DNA from: Marinobacterium mangrovicola
GTDB lineage: Bacteria > Pseudomonadota > Gammaproteobacteria > Pseudomonadales > Balneatricaceae
Direction of reading: 5' to 3'
Assembly: GCF_004339595.1 (NCBI RefSeq)
Contig: NZ_SMFU01000007.1
Location: 1,176,658 to 1,240,657 of the forward strand
DNA: 64,000 nt
Positions 34,908-42,584 of this stretch are shown here, one piece after another (position 1 is the stretch's first letter; each line of letters begins with the position of its first letter). The notes beneath the pieces are model-generated. The model saw only the letters and a list, made by a program, of their open reading frames with translations, had not been told where the DNA came from and made no database searches. Made by a program: the position numbers and the translations under genes.

Positions 34908-35588
34908 TCACAGCCGAATAGATATTTCATGGCCACTGTGCGCCTTGGGACCGCCTTGGGTCAGTATCGGCGTGGACACATATCCCTGCTGGGGATCACG
35001 CATATATTGCAGGTACGGTTCGGCACCCTGATGGTCAGTGTTATCCGAAGCAATCAGGCAACCAGTAGCCATCTGCGGCTCCACCCTTCGCACCACATCG
35101 AGATAGAGCGATTTTTCGCCATCAAGAAACAGGAAGTCGATCGGGCCCGGCAACGGATCGGAGAGGGTTTGCAGCGCATCGCCAACGCGAAACTCCACCC
35201 AGTCGACTAGGCCCGCGCGGGTCAGGTTTTCCCTTGCACGCTCCGCCTTTTCGGCGATGAACTCGGTGGTAATCACCTTGCCAAATCCGTTATCGCGGGC
35301 GGCGGCGGCAAGGAAAATAGTCGAGATACCAAAGGAGGTACCAAACTCCACGATGGTCTTCGCTTGCGATGCCTGGAGTAGTGAGTACATCAGGTTACCG
35401 AACGGCCGGTCGATCGGCATGTAACGATGCTTCAGCGCAGTGAAGCGCTCCAGCGGCGTCAATACGGCTCCAGCCTCCGCTGTGAGTCGGTTACCTGCAC
35501 CAGAACGCTGTTTCTCCGCCTCGGCGTAGAGTTCGTTCAACACCTTGGCGGCCTGGGAATCGTTGTTAAGAGAGTAAGAGGTCGTCAT
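34908..35588 (-). CDS. SAM-dependent O-methyltransferase (CCoAOMT-like)
   Basis: 226-residue class I O-methyltransferase. The SAM-binding site is TIVEFGTSFGISTIFLA, the acidic residue after beta-2 is in VITTEFIAEKA, and the metal/substrate region is FLFLDGEKSLYLDVV. Enzymes of this class methylate catechol-type hydroxyls. It seems monocistronic; a dienelactone hydrolase gene follows upstream on the same strand after about 215 bases. The natural substrate is unknown. Confidence 0.85.
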   Translation of the reverse strand: MTTSYSLNNDSQAAKVLNELYAEAEKQRSGAGNRLTAEAGAVLTPLERFTALKHRYMPIDRPFGNLMYSLLQASQAKTIVEFGTSFGISTIFLAAAARDNGFGKVITTEFIAEKAERARENLTRAGLVDWVEFRVGDALQTLSDPLPGPIDFLFLDGEKSLYLDVVRRVEPQMATGCLIASDNTDHQGAEPYLQYMRDPQQGYVSTPILTQGGPKAHSGHEISIRL

Positions 35589-35805
35589 TTAAGCCATCCT
35601 GTCCAGGGTAAGGTCGGCAGCGTGCATTACGCGCCGGAGAAACAACAAGAGGGCTTGGATTATTACATCCGGGTGGGTCGTCCTGGCGCTTTGGGACTGA
35701 AACATCCCGTTGCATAAAACGGAATCTACTAAACGAGCCTAACCGCGCGACCAGGTGCCGCGACGGTCAGGCCCTTGGAAACAGCCAAACAGCTGGACAG
35801 GCTGC

Positions 35806-36723
35806 TCAGGATTGCAGCTGCTGCGCGAAAAATTCCAGGGTTCGGCTCCACGCCAGTTCAGCGCTCTTTTCCTCGTAACGCGCAGTGGAGTCATTATGGA
35901 AACCGTGATTAACGCCTGGGTAGATATAGGCAGTGTAATCGACCTTCGCCTGTTTCAGCGCCGCCTCATAATCGGGCCAGTAGCCATTCACCCGTTTATC
36001 CAGTTCGGCAAAATGCAGCTGCAACGGTGCCTTGATATTGGCGATATCCGCCTGGGGAGGCGTACCGTAGTATGGCGCTCCGGCATCAATCACGTCGGGA
36101 AGTAGCGCGCTCAATTGGTTGGTCAGATAGCCGCCAAAGCAGAACCCTACCATCCCGACTTTGCCCGTGGAAAATTCATGCTGTTTCAACAGACGGGCAG
36201 CGGCAGCGAAGTCACCCTCGATCTTGCCGCGGTCCAGCTCCCGCTGCATGGCTCGCCCCTCATCGTCATTGCCCGGGTAGCCGCCAAGCGAGAAGAGCGC
36301 ATCGGGTGCCAGTGCCACATAGCCAGCCTTGGCCAGACGACGCGCCACATCCTTGATATAGGGATTAAGCCCGCGGTTCTCATGGGCCACCAGCACCGCT
36401 GGTGCCCGGCTCTCAGCAGTGACGCCTGCGGGAACCACCAGGTATCCCCTGGCCCGACCATGCCCCTGGGGCGCATCGAACTCAATATAGCTAGCCTTGA
36501 TATCCGGATCGTTGAAGGAGACCTGCTCTGCAAGCGCGTAGTTCGGCATCAGGCCACGGCTAACTGCTGCAATGCCCAAGCCGGCAATCCCGAGAGTACC
36601 GAGTCGCTGTAGAAAGGTGCGACGGTCTATATCGCCATGGGCATATTCGTCATACCAGTCGAACGCTTCCTGTGGAATTTTCGGTAGTCCTTGCTCACCA
36701 ACTTCACGCTTGCCTGTCATCAT
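35806..36723 (-). CDS. Exported dienelactone hydrolase-family protein (YghX-like)
   Basis: 305-residue dienelactone hydrolase (alpha/beta fold). The nucleophile Cys is in GMVGFCFGGYL, with Asp and His in the C-terminal LDKRVNGYW and GVNHGFHND regions. A twin-arginine-like motif DRRTFLQRL at residues 33-41, followed by a hydrophobic stretch, suggests Tat export, although the N-terminal region before it is unusually long; similar N-termini occur in YghX-type proteins. The ATG at 36723 has AGGAG upstream. Confidence 0.85.
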   Translation of the reverse strand: MMTGKREVGEQGLPKIPQEAFDWYDEYAHGDIDRRTFLQRLGTLGIAGLGIAAVSRGLMPNYALAEQVSFNDPDIKASYIEFDAPQGHGRARGYLVVPAGVTAESRAPAVLVAHENRGLNPYIKDVARRLAKAGYVALAPDALFSLGGYPGNDDEGRAMQRELDRGKIEGDFAAAARLLKQHEFSTGKVGMVGFCFGGYLTNQLSALLPDVIDAGAPYYGTPPQADIANIKAPLQLHFAELDKRVNGYWPDYEAALKQAKVDYTAYIYPGVNHGFHNDSTARYEEKSAELAWSRTLEFFAQQLQS

Positions 36724-37200
36724 TTTCTCTCCTGAAAAATTGCAGTCCACTGAGTGTAGACACTGTTAGAGGTCTTCACCCTCCGCAGTTGCGAAACGCA
36801 AATGTTGAATCTCATTTAGGATGAAATGGGAATCAAAGAGCGGCCGATTGGTTTCTTTGATGAGCTTAATTAAGGTTCAGAGCAGTCTCGCAGTCCCAAT
36901 CCCCTTTCAGCACAGCGCGCCCCCGCCCTCCGCTCAGAAAGATTCTGATTAGCGCACTAACCAGAACAGTCGCATTTAAATCCTGCTTAGTCCAATAGCC
37001 TCGCGAGCCTTAGACCGCACATGACTGGTCCAGAAACCGGCAAGCTTATCGTTCAGATTTTCAGCGAATGGCAAAGTAATGCTTCTCCTTGCCCAAACCA
37101 GCGCGGCCTCCGCATTGGCAGAACCCCATCAAGCATTGCTCTTTGGCATACATATCGTTCACATTCGGGGAAGTAATCGCTCGAATGACAACAAGGGCGG
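36724..37200. other. Non-coding stretch upstream of the hydrolase gene
   Basis: No supported gene. An imperfect inverted repeat TTCTGATTAG / CTAACCAGAA lies at 36943-36966 and may be regulatory. A 50-codon minus-strand frame (36976-37128) reads like protein (NLNDKLAGFWTSHVRSKARE) but has no start and a stop at its upstream end, so it may be a tiny gene remnant. Confidence 0.35.
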
Positions 37201-37263
37201 TAACTAACTGTTGGGGAGGCATCCCCTCTAGGGATGCCTCCGATTAGGGGCTGCAGTTAGTTA
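37201..37263. repeat. Nested inverted repeat
   Basis: Outer arms TAACTAACTG (37201-37210) and CAGTTAGTTA (37254-37263) are perfectly complementary, and inside them GGAGGCATCCC (37215-37225) and GGGATGCCTCC (37231-37241) form a second perfect stem with loop CTCTA. The whole can fold into a long two-stem hairpin. It lies just beyond the 3' end of the amidotransferase gene. No T-run is present. Confidence 0.7.
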
Positions 37264-37284
37264 AAAGAGAGCGGCAGTGAACTC

Positions 37285-38004
37285 CTACACCCGGTCCAGC
37301 CAAGCGTTCATCACCGACAGGGCGAACTCGGTCTGAGCCTGCTGATGCTGATCGAAACCCACGGTAACCTTTTCGACAAGACGTGCGATCTCGTGCTGAT
37401 CCTTAGCCGGGTTATCGATCAGTTCGCGCCGGGTCCAGGTATCCACAATCTCCGGCGTCACCTCGAAGTGACACTGAAAACCGTAGATCTTCTCGCCAAT
37501 TCTGAACGCCTGATGGGTCACCTGATCGCCACTCATCAACAGCGTTGCCTGCTCTGGAAGCTCGAAGGTGTCCGAGTGCATCTCGAACAGTACCGGCTGC
37601 GCCGGCATCTCCTTCAGCAGCGGATCCGAGCGGCCTGCATCGGTCAACGACAGCGGGGTGAAGCCATATTCAAGGAAGCCCTGAGGGCGCACCTTGGCAC
37701 CAAATGCGTAAGCGATCGACTGGCAGCCCAGGCATGAACCCAGTATCGGTTTATCGGCTTCATAAAAGCGATGAATCAGTCCGGCCAGCTTATCGAAATA
37801 GGGTTTGAGCTCCGGGTCATGAACGCTAACCTCACCGCCGAACACAATCAGCGCGTCGTAGCCTTCGATCGATAACGGCAGCTCGTCCCCTTTCAGGCGA
37901 TAGAACCAGTGCAGTGCGCCGCCTCTGGCGCGGACCGCCTCGCCGATCCGCCCCGATTCCCGGTCGCCCTCCATGGAACCCGCCATGATAGCGGCGATCT
38001 TCAT
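37285..38004 (-). CDS. Class I glutamine amidotransferase-like protein
   Basis: 239-residue class I glutamine amidotransferase. The catalytic triad is Cys in ILGSCLGCQSIAYAFGA, and His/Glu in GFQCHFEVTPE; the fold is GMP-synthase-like (YfeJ group). In PuuD-type proteins the same fold hydrolyses gamma-glutamyl amides, which fits its place in an operon with a glutamine-synthetase-like ligase and a dioxygenase. The ATG at 38004 overlaps the PhyH stop (TGATG), with GGGAG upstream; an in-frame GTG three bases earlier is the alternative. Confidence 0.85.
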   Translation of the reverse strand: MKIAAIMAGSMEGDRESGRIGEAVRARGGALHWFYRLKGDELPLSIEGYDALIVFGGEVSVHDPELKPYFDKLAGLIHRFYEADKPILGSCLGCQSIAYAFGAKVRPQGFLEYGFTPLSLTDAGRSDPLLKEMPAQPVLFEMHSDTFELPEQATLLMSGDQVTHQAFRIGEKIYGFQCHFEVTPEIVDTWTRRELIDNPAKDQHEIARLVEKVTVGFDQHQQAQTEFALSVMNAWLDRV

Positions 38005-38864
38005 CACACCACTCCCTTCTCAAGGTATTCGTCGAGCCCCGGTGAACGGTAGCCATCTTCACGATAGACGATGGGGAAATGGCTCTCATCCACCACGTTG
38101 CTGCCGAACTTTTTATAGCGACCGTAGATGGGTCCATTACCGACGGTCATCTTTTCCGGGTTGTACTCGATATCGTCCTGGAAGTAGTGCATTGCCAACG
38201 AGCGACGCGGCACATCTGCCTGGTTGACCCTTGAACCGTGCCAGAGCCAGCCATCATGGAAAGCACCACCGCCCGGCGGAACTTCGATCGGCACCAGTTC
38301 CAGCTCAAAGCCGTTGGTATCCGCCCATTCACGCACCTCTTTGAGATCATCCTCAGGCCCGTGGAACTTCATGATCGGCTTGGCCTCACCCCACTTGTGC
38401 GAGCCGCGCACATAAACCAGTGTGCCGCCCTGAGCCGTTGTGTGATCCAGCGCCAGCCAGCAGCTGACAAGTTCCGGCTTATCGATCCAGAGCGAGTACA
38501 TGCTGTCCTGATGGAAGCCGATGGAGCGACCGTTGACCGGCTTCCAGAGCAGGTTGTCGACCATCAGGCGGCTGCCGGTCCAGCCACCAAGCTGGGCACA
38601 GGCGCGGCCCATGGACTCGGACATCACCTGACGAGCTACCGCCAGATCAGATTTCCAGGCGTTACAGATCTGCTTGGTATAGGGAGGATCACCCTCCGGC
38701 AGGTTAACCTCATCCGGTCGGATCCCGGTTTCATACTGGCCACTGAAGAGGCCTTCAAAGCGATCACGAATTTCAAGTGCTGCTTCCGGCTCAATAATCT
38801 TATCGACAATCAGGAAACCATCCTGACGAAACTGCTGAATCTGCTTTTCGCTAAGTTCGAGCAT
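38004..38864 (-). CDS. Phytanoyl-CoA dioxygenase-family 2-oxoglutarate/Fe(II) enzyme
   Basis: 286-residue PhyH-family non-haem iron oxygenase that would hydroxylate a small molecule using 2-oxoglutarate and oxygen. The iron facial triad is His-x-Asp in GFHQDSMYSLW and the distal His in DGWLWHGSRVN, with an Arg (PRRSLAMHY) for 2-oxoglutarate. The ATG at 38864 (MLELSEKQI) has GGGAG seven bases upstream; a longer start is rejected. It lies 14 bases after the glutamine-synthetase-like gene and overlaps the amidotransferase gene. Confidence 0.87.
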   Translation of the reverse strand: MLELSEKQIQQFRQDGFLIVDKIIEPEAALEIRDRFEGLFSGQYETGIRPDEVNLPEGDPPYTKQICNAWKSDLAVARQVMSESMGRACAQLGGWTGSRLMVDNLLWKPVNGRSIGFHQDSMYSLWIDKPELVSCWLALDHTTAQGGTLVYVRGSHKWGEAKPIMKFHGPEDDLKEVREWADTNGFELELVPIEVPPGGGAFHDGWLWHGSRVNQADVPRRSLAMHYFQDDIEYNPEKMTVGNGPIYGRYKKFGSNVVDESHFPIVYREDGYRSPGLDEYLEKGVV

Positions 38865-38878
38865 GACAAAACTCCCTA

Positions 38879-40261
38879 TCAATAAAAGGTCAGGTAACGG
38901 TTGAGTTCCCACTCGGAAACGGTGCTGTGGTACTCGTGCCACTCCTTACGTTTCATCTTCAGGAAACTGGCGACCAGGCGCTCGCCAAGTGCTTCACAGA
39001 GGAACTTGTCATCCTCCAGCGCATTCAGAGCATCGTTAAGGGTTTCCGGCAGACGCCCTACCCCGAGCTCATCCACCTGTGCCGGCGAAAGCTCATAGAA
39101 GTTGATGGCATGGGCCTCAGGCGCCGACAGCTCGCGATCCACACCATCCAGACCCGCCGCAATGATTGCAGCCACCGCCAGATAGGGGTTCATACTGCCA
39201 TCGCCAATGCGTACCTCGATGCGACCGTAGGGGATACGCAGCATCGCCGAGCGGTTGTTGTTGCCGTAGGTGATAAACACCGGTGCCCAGCTGGGGTTGC
39301 CCGGTGCGCCTCGGACAAGTCGCTTGTAGGAGTTCACGGACGGACACAGCAGTGCAGCCAGGGCCGGTGCATGCTCGATAACGCCGGCGATAAACTGATA
39401 AGCGGTTTTCGACAGCCCCATACCGCTGGGGTCGCTGTCATCCTGGAAGATGTTGTCGCCCTCAGCGTTTTCCAGAGAGCAGTGCACATGCATACCATTG
39501 CCGGTCGTGGTCGCGCTGAGTTTCGGCAGGAAGCTGCAGATACCACCCAGGCCGTTGGCCACCTCTTTAGCGGCCATCTTGAAGAACTGCATGTTATCCG
39601 CCGACTTGATCGCCTCGTCGTACTTGAAGTTCAGTTCGAACTGACCGTTGGCGTCTTCATGATCGATCTGATAAACATCCAGACCGATGCCGGCCAGCGC
39701 CTGATGCAGCCCCTCAATGAAGGGCGCATTACGGGTCAGGCCCTGATAATCATAGGCAGGCTTGTCCAGAGTGTCGGTATTGTCGAACGGAACAACCGAG
39801 CCGTTTTCATCCCGCTTCAGCAGGTAAAACTCAGGCTCCATCCCGGTCATAAAGCGCAGGCCGCGCTCGGCCAGGCGCCCGGTTTGAACCGCCAGCACAT
39901 TGCGCGAATCCAGTGGGAACAGTTCATCACCGACCCAGCCATGGCCACGGATGCAGGCATAACCGGGCAGCCAGGGCATCAGCGTGAGCGTGGAAAGGTC
40001 CGCCCGCATCATGTATTCGGGATCCTGGGGAGTCATATCGAAGCCCAGGACGGCCGCACCTGCGAAACCTGCTCCGGACTCGACCAGATCTTTCAGGCAA
40101 TGCACCGGAACCGCTTTACTTTTGATGCCACCGTGCATGTCGACGAATTGCGCGAGGATATATTTAACGCCGTGACGCTCCAGGAAGATATGCGCCTCTT
40201 CCAGTGCGTTTTCTGCCGGACAGTTCCAGACAGAGGCCAGGGTGTGAGGTTGAGTAGACAT
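38879..40261 (-). CDS. glnT: Type III glutamine-synthetase-like ligase (GlnT/gamma-glutamylamide synthetase family)
   Basis: 460-residue member of the glutamine-synthetase superfamily, GlnT type. It has EPEFYLLKRDENG and ANGQFELNFKYDEA (metal-binding Glu), TTGNGMHVHCSL (nucleotide/metal site), LVRGAPGNPSWAPVFITYG and RIEVRIGDGSMNPYLA. Relatives include gamma-glutamylmethylamide and other gamma-glutamylamide synthetases. Because it heads an operon with a dioxygenase and a PuuD-like amidotransferase, ligation of an amine to glutamate is more likely than ammonia assimilation. The ligated amine is unknown. Confidence 0.85.
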   Translation of the reverse strand: MSTQPHTLASVWNCPAENALEEAHIFLERHGVKYILAQFVDMHGGIKSKAVPVHCLKDLVESGAGFAGAAVLGFDMTPQDPEYMMRADLSTLTLMPWLPGYACIRGHGWVGDELFPLDSRNVLAVQTGRLAERGLRFMTGMEPEFYLLKRDENGSVVPFDNTDTLDKPAYDYQGLTRNAPFIEGLHQALAGIGLDVYQIDHEDANGQFELNFKYDEAIKSADNMQFFKMAAKEVANGLGGICSFLPKLSATTTGNGMHVHCSLENAEGDNIFQDDSDPSGMGLSKTAYQFIAGVIEHAPALAALLCPSVNSYKRLVRGAPGNPSWAPVFITYGNNNRSAMLRIPYGRIEVRIGDGSMNPYLAVAAIIAAGLDGVDRELSAPEAHAINFYELSPAQVDELGVGRLPETLNDALNALEDDKFLCEALGERLVASFLKMKRKEWHEYHSTVSEWELNRYLTFY

Positions 40262-40389
40262 TTGCTTCCCTCCTTTTGTTTGTGGGATGGAAGCAGTGTC
40301 TCAGTAAGTAGGCTTAACAGGTTTGACCGCTGAATACGGTCTTTTGACATTCGGTGCCAATCTGCCTGCCAGCAGATCGAGTCAGCAGA

Positions 40390-41424
40390 TCAGCGTGCCC
40401 GCCAATCGCTGGGAGAGAGATTTTTCCAGCGCATGAATGCGCGGGTAAACGCGGAGATTTCCGAATAACCCAACCGATAGGCCACCTCGGATATGCTCAG
40501 CCGATCATATTCCAGGTAATAGATCGCCAACTCCTCGCGAAGCTCATCGACCAGCACTTTAAAAGAGTACTGCTCAGCAGAGAGCTGGCGCTGCAAGCTG
40601 CGGCGAGACAGACTCATGCGCTGGGCCACCTGATCGATACTGGCACCGCCCTGCGGCAGCAGCTCGATAATTTCGCTGCGGGCTCGCTGGGCCGTTGAAA
40701 GCATCTGCGGGGCTGTACCGACCAGATCGGCAATGGTGCCGCGAACCACGTTGTTCAACATAGGATTGGCATCCGGCATCGGCCGGTCCAGGCAGCTCTC
40801 GCGGAACAGTATCTCATTGCGGGACTGCTGGAATTTAACCTCGCATCCGAACGCCTCACGATGCTGTGACGCATCCACCAGTGCAGGATGCTGGAAGTGA
40901 ATTTCCAGCGGAGCCCAACTCTCTCCCAGGGCGCGGCGCAATACATTATTGAACATGCCTATGGTCAGCTCGGCATCCTGGGTGCGATCGACAATATCGC
41001 CATCCAGCAGACGGTATTCCAGCTTGCAGATACCCTTTTCGACCTCGAAGTTCAGCAGGCTGTTGCGCTGGAAAACCTGGAAATAAGTTTGCATGCCGTC
41101 GATGGCGGAGCGCAGATCCGGTGCCGTCAGAGCTAAGTAGCCAAACAATCCGAGCCCTTCGGGGCTGAACTGCTCACCAAACCAGAGCCCGAAATGTTCG
41201 TTACCGGTCGAACGCGCAGCTTCGTGTATCGACTGACAGTAGCTGCTCAGCGGGATATGACGGTTCGGCTCCTGGTAGAGGCCCGGTTTCAAACCCGAAC
41301 GCGACAGAACCTGGCGACTGTTGCCACCCTGCCGATCGATGAACTCTTCAAGCCCCAAGGTGACTGACGCTAAAACACCGGAACAGGCCAGCGTCTGACG
41401 ATTCATGGAGTAAGACAAATTCAT
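40390..41424 (-). CDS. AraC-family regulator (OruR/ArgR-like ligand domain)
   Basis: 344-residue AraC regulator with an arabinose-binding-like N-terminal domain of the Pseudomonas OruR type (EHFGLWFGEQFSPEGLGLFG) and a C-terminal HTH domain (SIDQVAQRMSLSRRSLQRQL and SISEVAYRLGYSEISAFTRAF). The ATG at 41424 (MNLSYSMN) is used, as the longer frame has no ribosome site. It lies 128 bases upstream of the glnT-PhyH-amidotransferase operon on the same strand and probably controls it; the ligand could be the amine substrate. Confidence 0.86.
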   Translation of the reverse strand: MNLSYSMNRQTLACSGVLASVTLGLEEFIDRQGGNSRQVLSRSGLKPGLYQEPNRHIPLSSYCQSIHEAARSTGNEHFGLWFGEQFSPEGLGLFGYLALTAPDLRSAIDGMQTYFQVFQRNSLLNFEVEKGICKLEYRLLDGDIVDRTQDAELTIGMFNNVLRRALGESWAPLEIHFQHPALVDASQHREAFGCEVKFQQSRNEILFRESCLDRPMPDANPMLNNVVRGTIADLVGTAPQMLSTAQRARSEIIELLPQGGASIDQVAQRMSLSRRSLQRQLSAEQYSFKVLVDELREELAIYYLEYDRLSISEVAYRLGYSEISAFTRAFMRWKNLSPSDWRAR

Positions 41425-41824
41425 AAGGATCACCACCAAAAGGAATGCAGCTTGACCAAGCAATAATCAAGCCGCAGCGGCGTATTCCTGTTTTCAATCG
41501 GTTATAAAGCCTTTTCATACAGCACAACGCACCAATGGAATGCCCGAAGCCCCCTGTTGCACCAACACGAACACCCCTGCAGGCCCCACAGTCAGCACCC
41601 TGCCGGTTGTTCCAGTCGTCGTTAACGCTTTCTTCATAGAAGACAACAGCACACCACCTGGGAGTTCTGTTGCAGACGCCCCCACACCCGAACGTCAGCG
41701 CCAGCAGCGACGATCGGTCGGGTGTGTGAGGGGGGAAAATGGGATTTGGCCACGTTGATCTGCGGATAACCTCCCGATCCCCACAACGTCCGCTATGTGC
41801 GCAAAGCAGAAGCCCGGTTTAGAC
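41425..41824. other. Non-coding stretch upstream of the AraC gene
   Basis: No convincing gene or motif. A plus-strand frame at 41540-41758 is short, Pro-rich and lacks a ribosome site; I treat it as noise. Confidence 0.4.
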
Positions 41825-42451
41825 CTACTCTGCTACCTCGGTCTCTGCAATCGCCCGCTCAATTTTTGCCGGCTGCCATTGAACAGGGCTAGAGGGTGAC
41901 CGGCCCTGAACTACCGTTGTGCCTTCGCCCGCCTGGGTCAGCTCCACACGCCCATACTCGTTCTCGACATAGACACCCTTCCCCTCCAGCATGGCGACAC
42001 CCAGGTCATCGTCAAAGATAAATCCGCCCCAGAAATCGGTACCTCTGACACCGATAAGTGCGGAGCGGGTTTCGATCCTGAAATTGGGATTCTTTTGCTG
42101 GCCGATCTGCCCCGTATTGCAGCGAAAGGCGCCCTGCAAAAAGCTCAGACTCACGTCTGACTGCTGCGCATCAAACTGATACTTCGATAGCTCAAGCACG
42201 GTATTCTGGCCCAGTGCGAGTGTGGTTTCATCGCGCAACAGGATTTTCAATCGACTGCCTTCCAGGGTCACCAGCCGATCGCCCTCGTATAGCCTGTCGT
42301 CGCGGCTGAGATTAATCCTCTGCTCTCCACGTTCCGCCAACGCACTTCCAAGCACAGCCACTACCCTGCCTATCTCATCAGCCAGGACCTGAGCCGGGAG
42401 TAGAATAAACAGGCAAAACGTCAACATCAGCGTGTGCAGGTGAATCGGCAT
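41825..42451 (-). CDS. FecR-domain periplasmic protein
   Basis: 208-residue exported protein. The signal peptide is about residues 1-24 (LFILLPAQVLADEIG), followed by a FecR domain (ERGEQRINLSRDDRLYEGDR, ETTLALGQNTVLELSKYQF, IETRSALIGVRGTDFWGG) of the kind seen in surface- or stress-related FecR/LysM proteins rather than in the FecA-FecI signalling branch. There is no transmembrane helix beyond the signal, so it acts in the periplasm or at the cell surface. A terminator of the neighbouring operon sits upstream. Confidence 0.8.
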   Translation of the reverse strand: MPIHLHTLMLTFCLFILLPAQVLADEIGRVVAVLGSALAERGEQRINLSRDDRLYEGDRLVTLEGSRLKILLRDETTLALGQNTVLELSKYQFDAQQSDVSLSFLQGAFRCNTGQIGQQKNPNFRIETRSALIGVRGTDFWGGFIFDDDLGVAMLEGKGVYVENEYGRVELTQAGEGTTVVQGRSPSSPVQWQPAKIERAIAETEVAE

Positions 42452-42524
42452 GGGTGGTTCTCCTTTCCATTAGTAAGCCGTTTCCTTCTCAAGCGCTTCC
42501 CTTGCAAGGATAGTGCAGCCCAAT

Positions 42525-42555
42525 AAAAAACGGCGGCTCCCGAAGGAGACCGCCG
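42525..42555 (-). terminator. Intrinsic terminator of the iorAB-like operon
   Basis: Read on the minus strand, CGGCGGTCTCC / GGAGCCGCCG forms a stem with TTCG loop followed by TTTTTTATT, 30 bases after the IorB-like stop. A strong, classical terminator. Confidence 0.9.
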
Positions 42556-42584
42556 TTTCCAGGCTTACTTTTCAGCTGATCGGA

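Noticed and set aside
35591-35717. Plus-strand frame GLDYYIRVGRPGALGLKHPV
   Set aside because: Short, no ribosome site and no known family; probably chance.
36976-37128. Protein-like minus-strand 50-codon frame
   Set aside because: It has no start codon, is bounded upstream by a stop and matches no family I recognise; it could be a remnant but is too short to call.
38927-40333. 468-codon plus-strand frame opposite the glnT-like gene
   Set aside because: Its translation has no domain pattern, whereas the minus-strand frame has full glutamine-synthetase motifs; long antisense frames are common in GC-rich coding DNA.
41540-41758. 72-codon plus-strand frame
   Set aside because: Low-complexity, Pro- and Val-rich, no ribosome site and no recognisable pattern.
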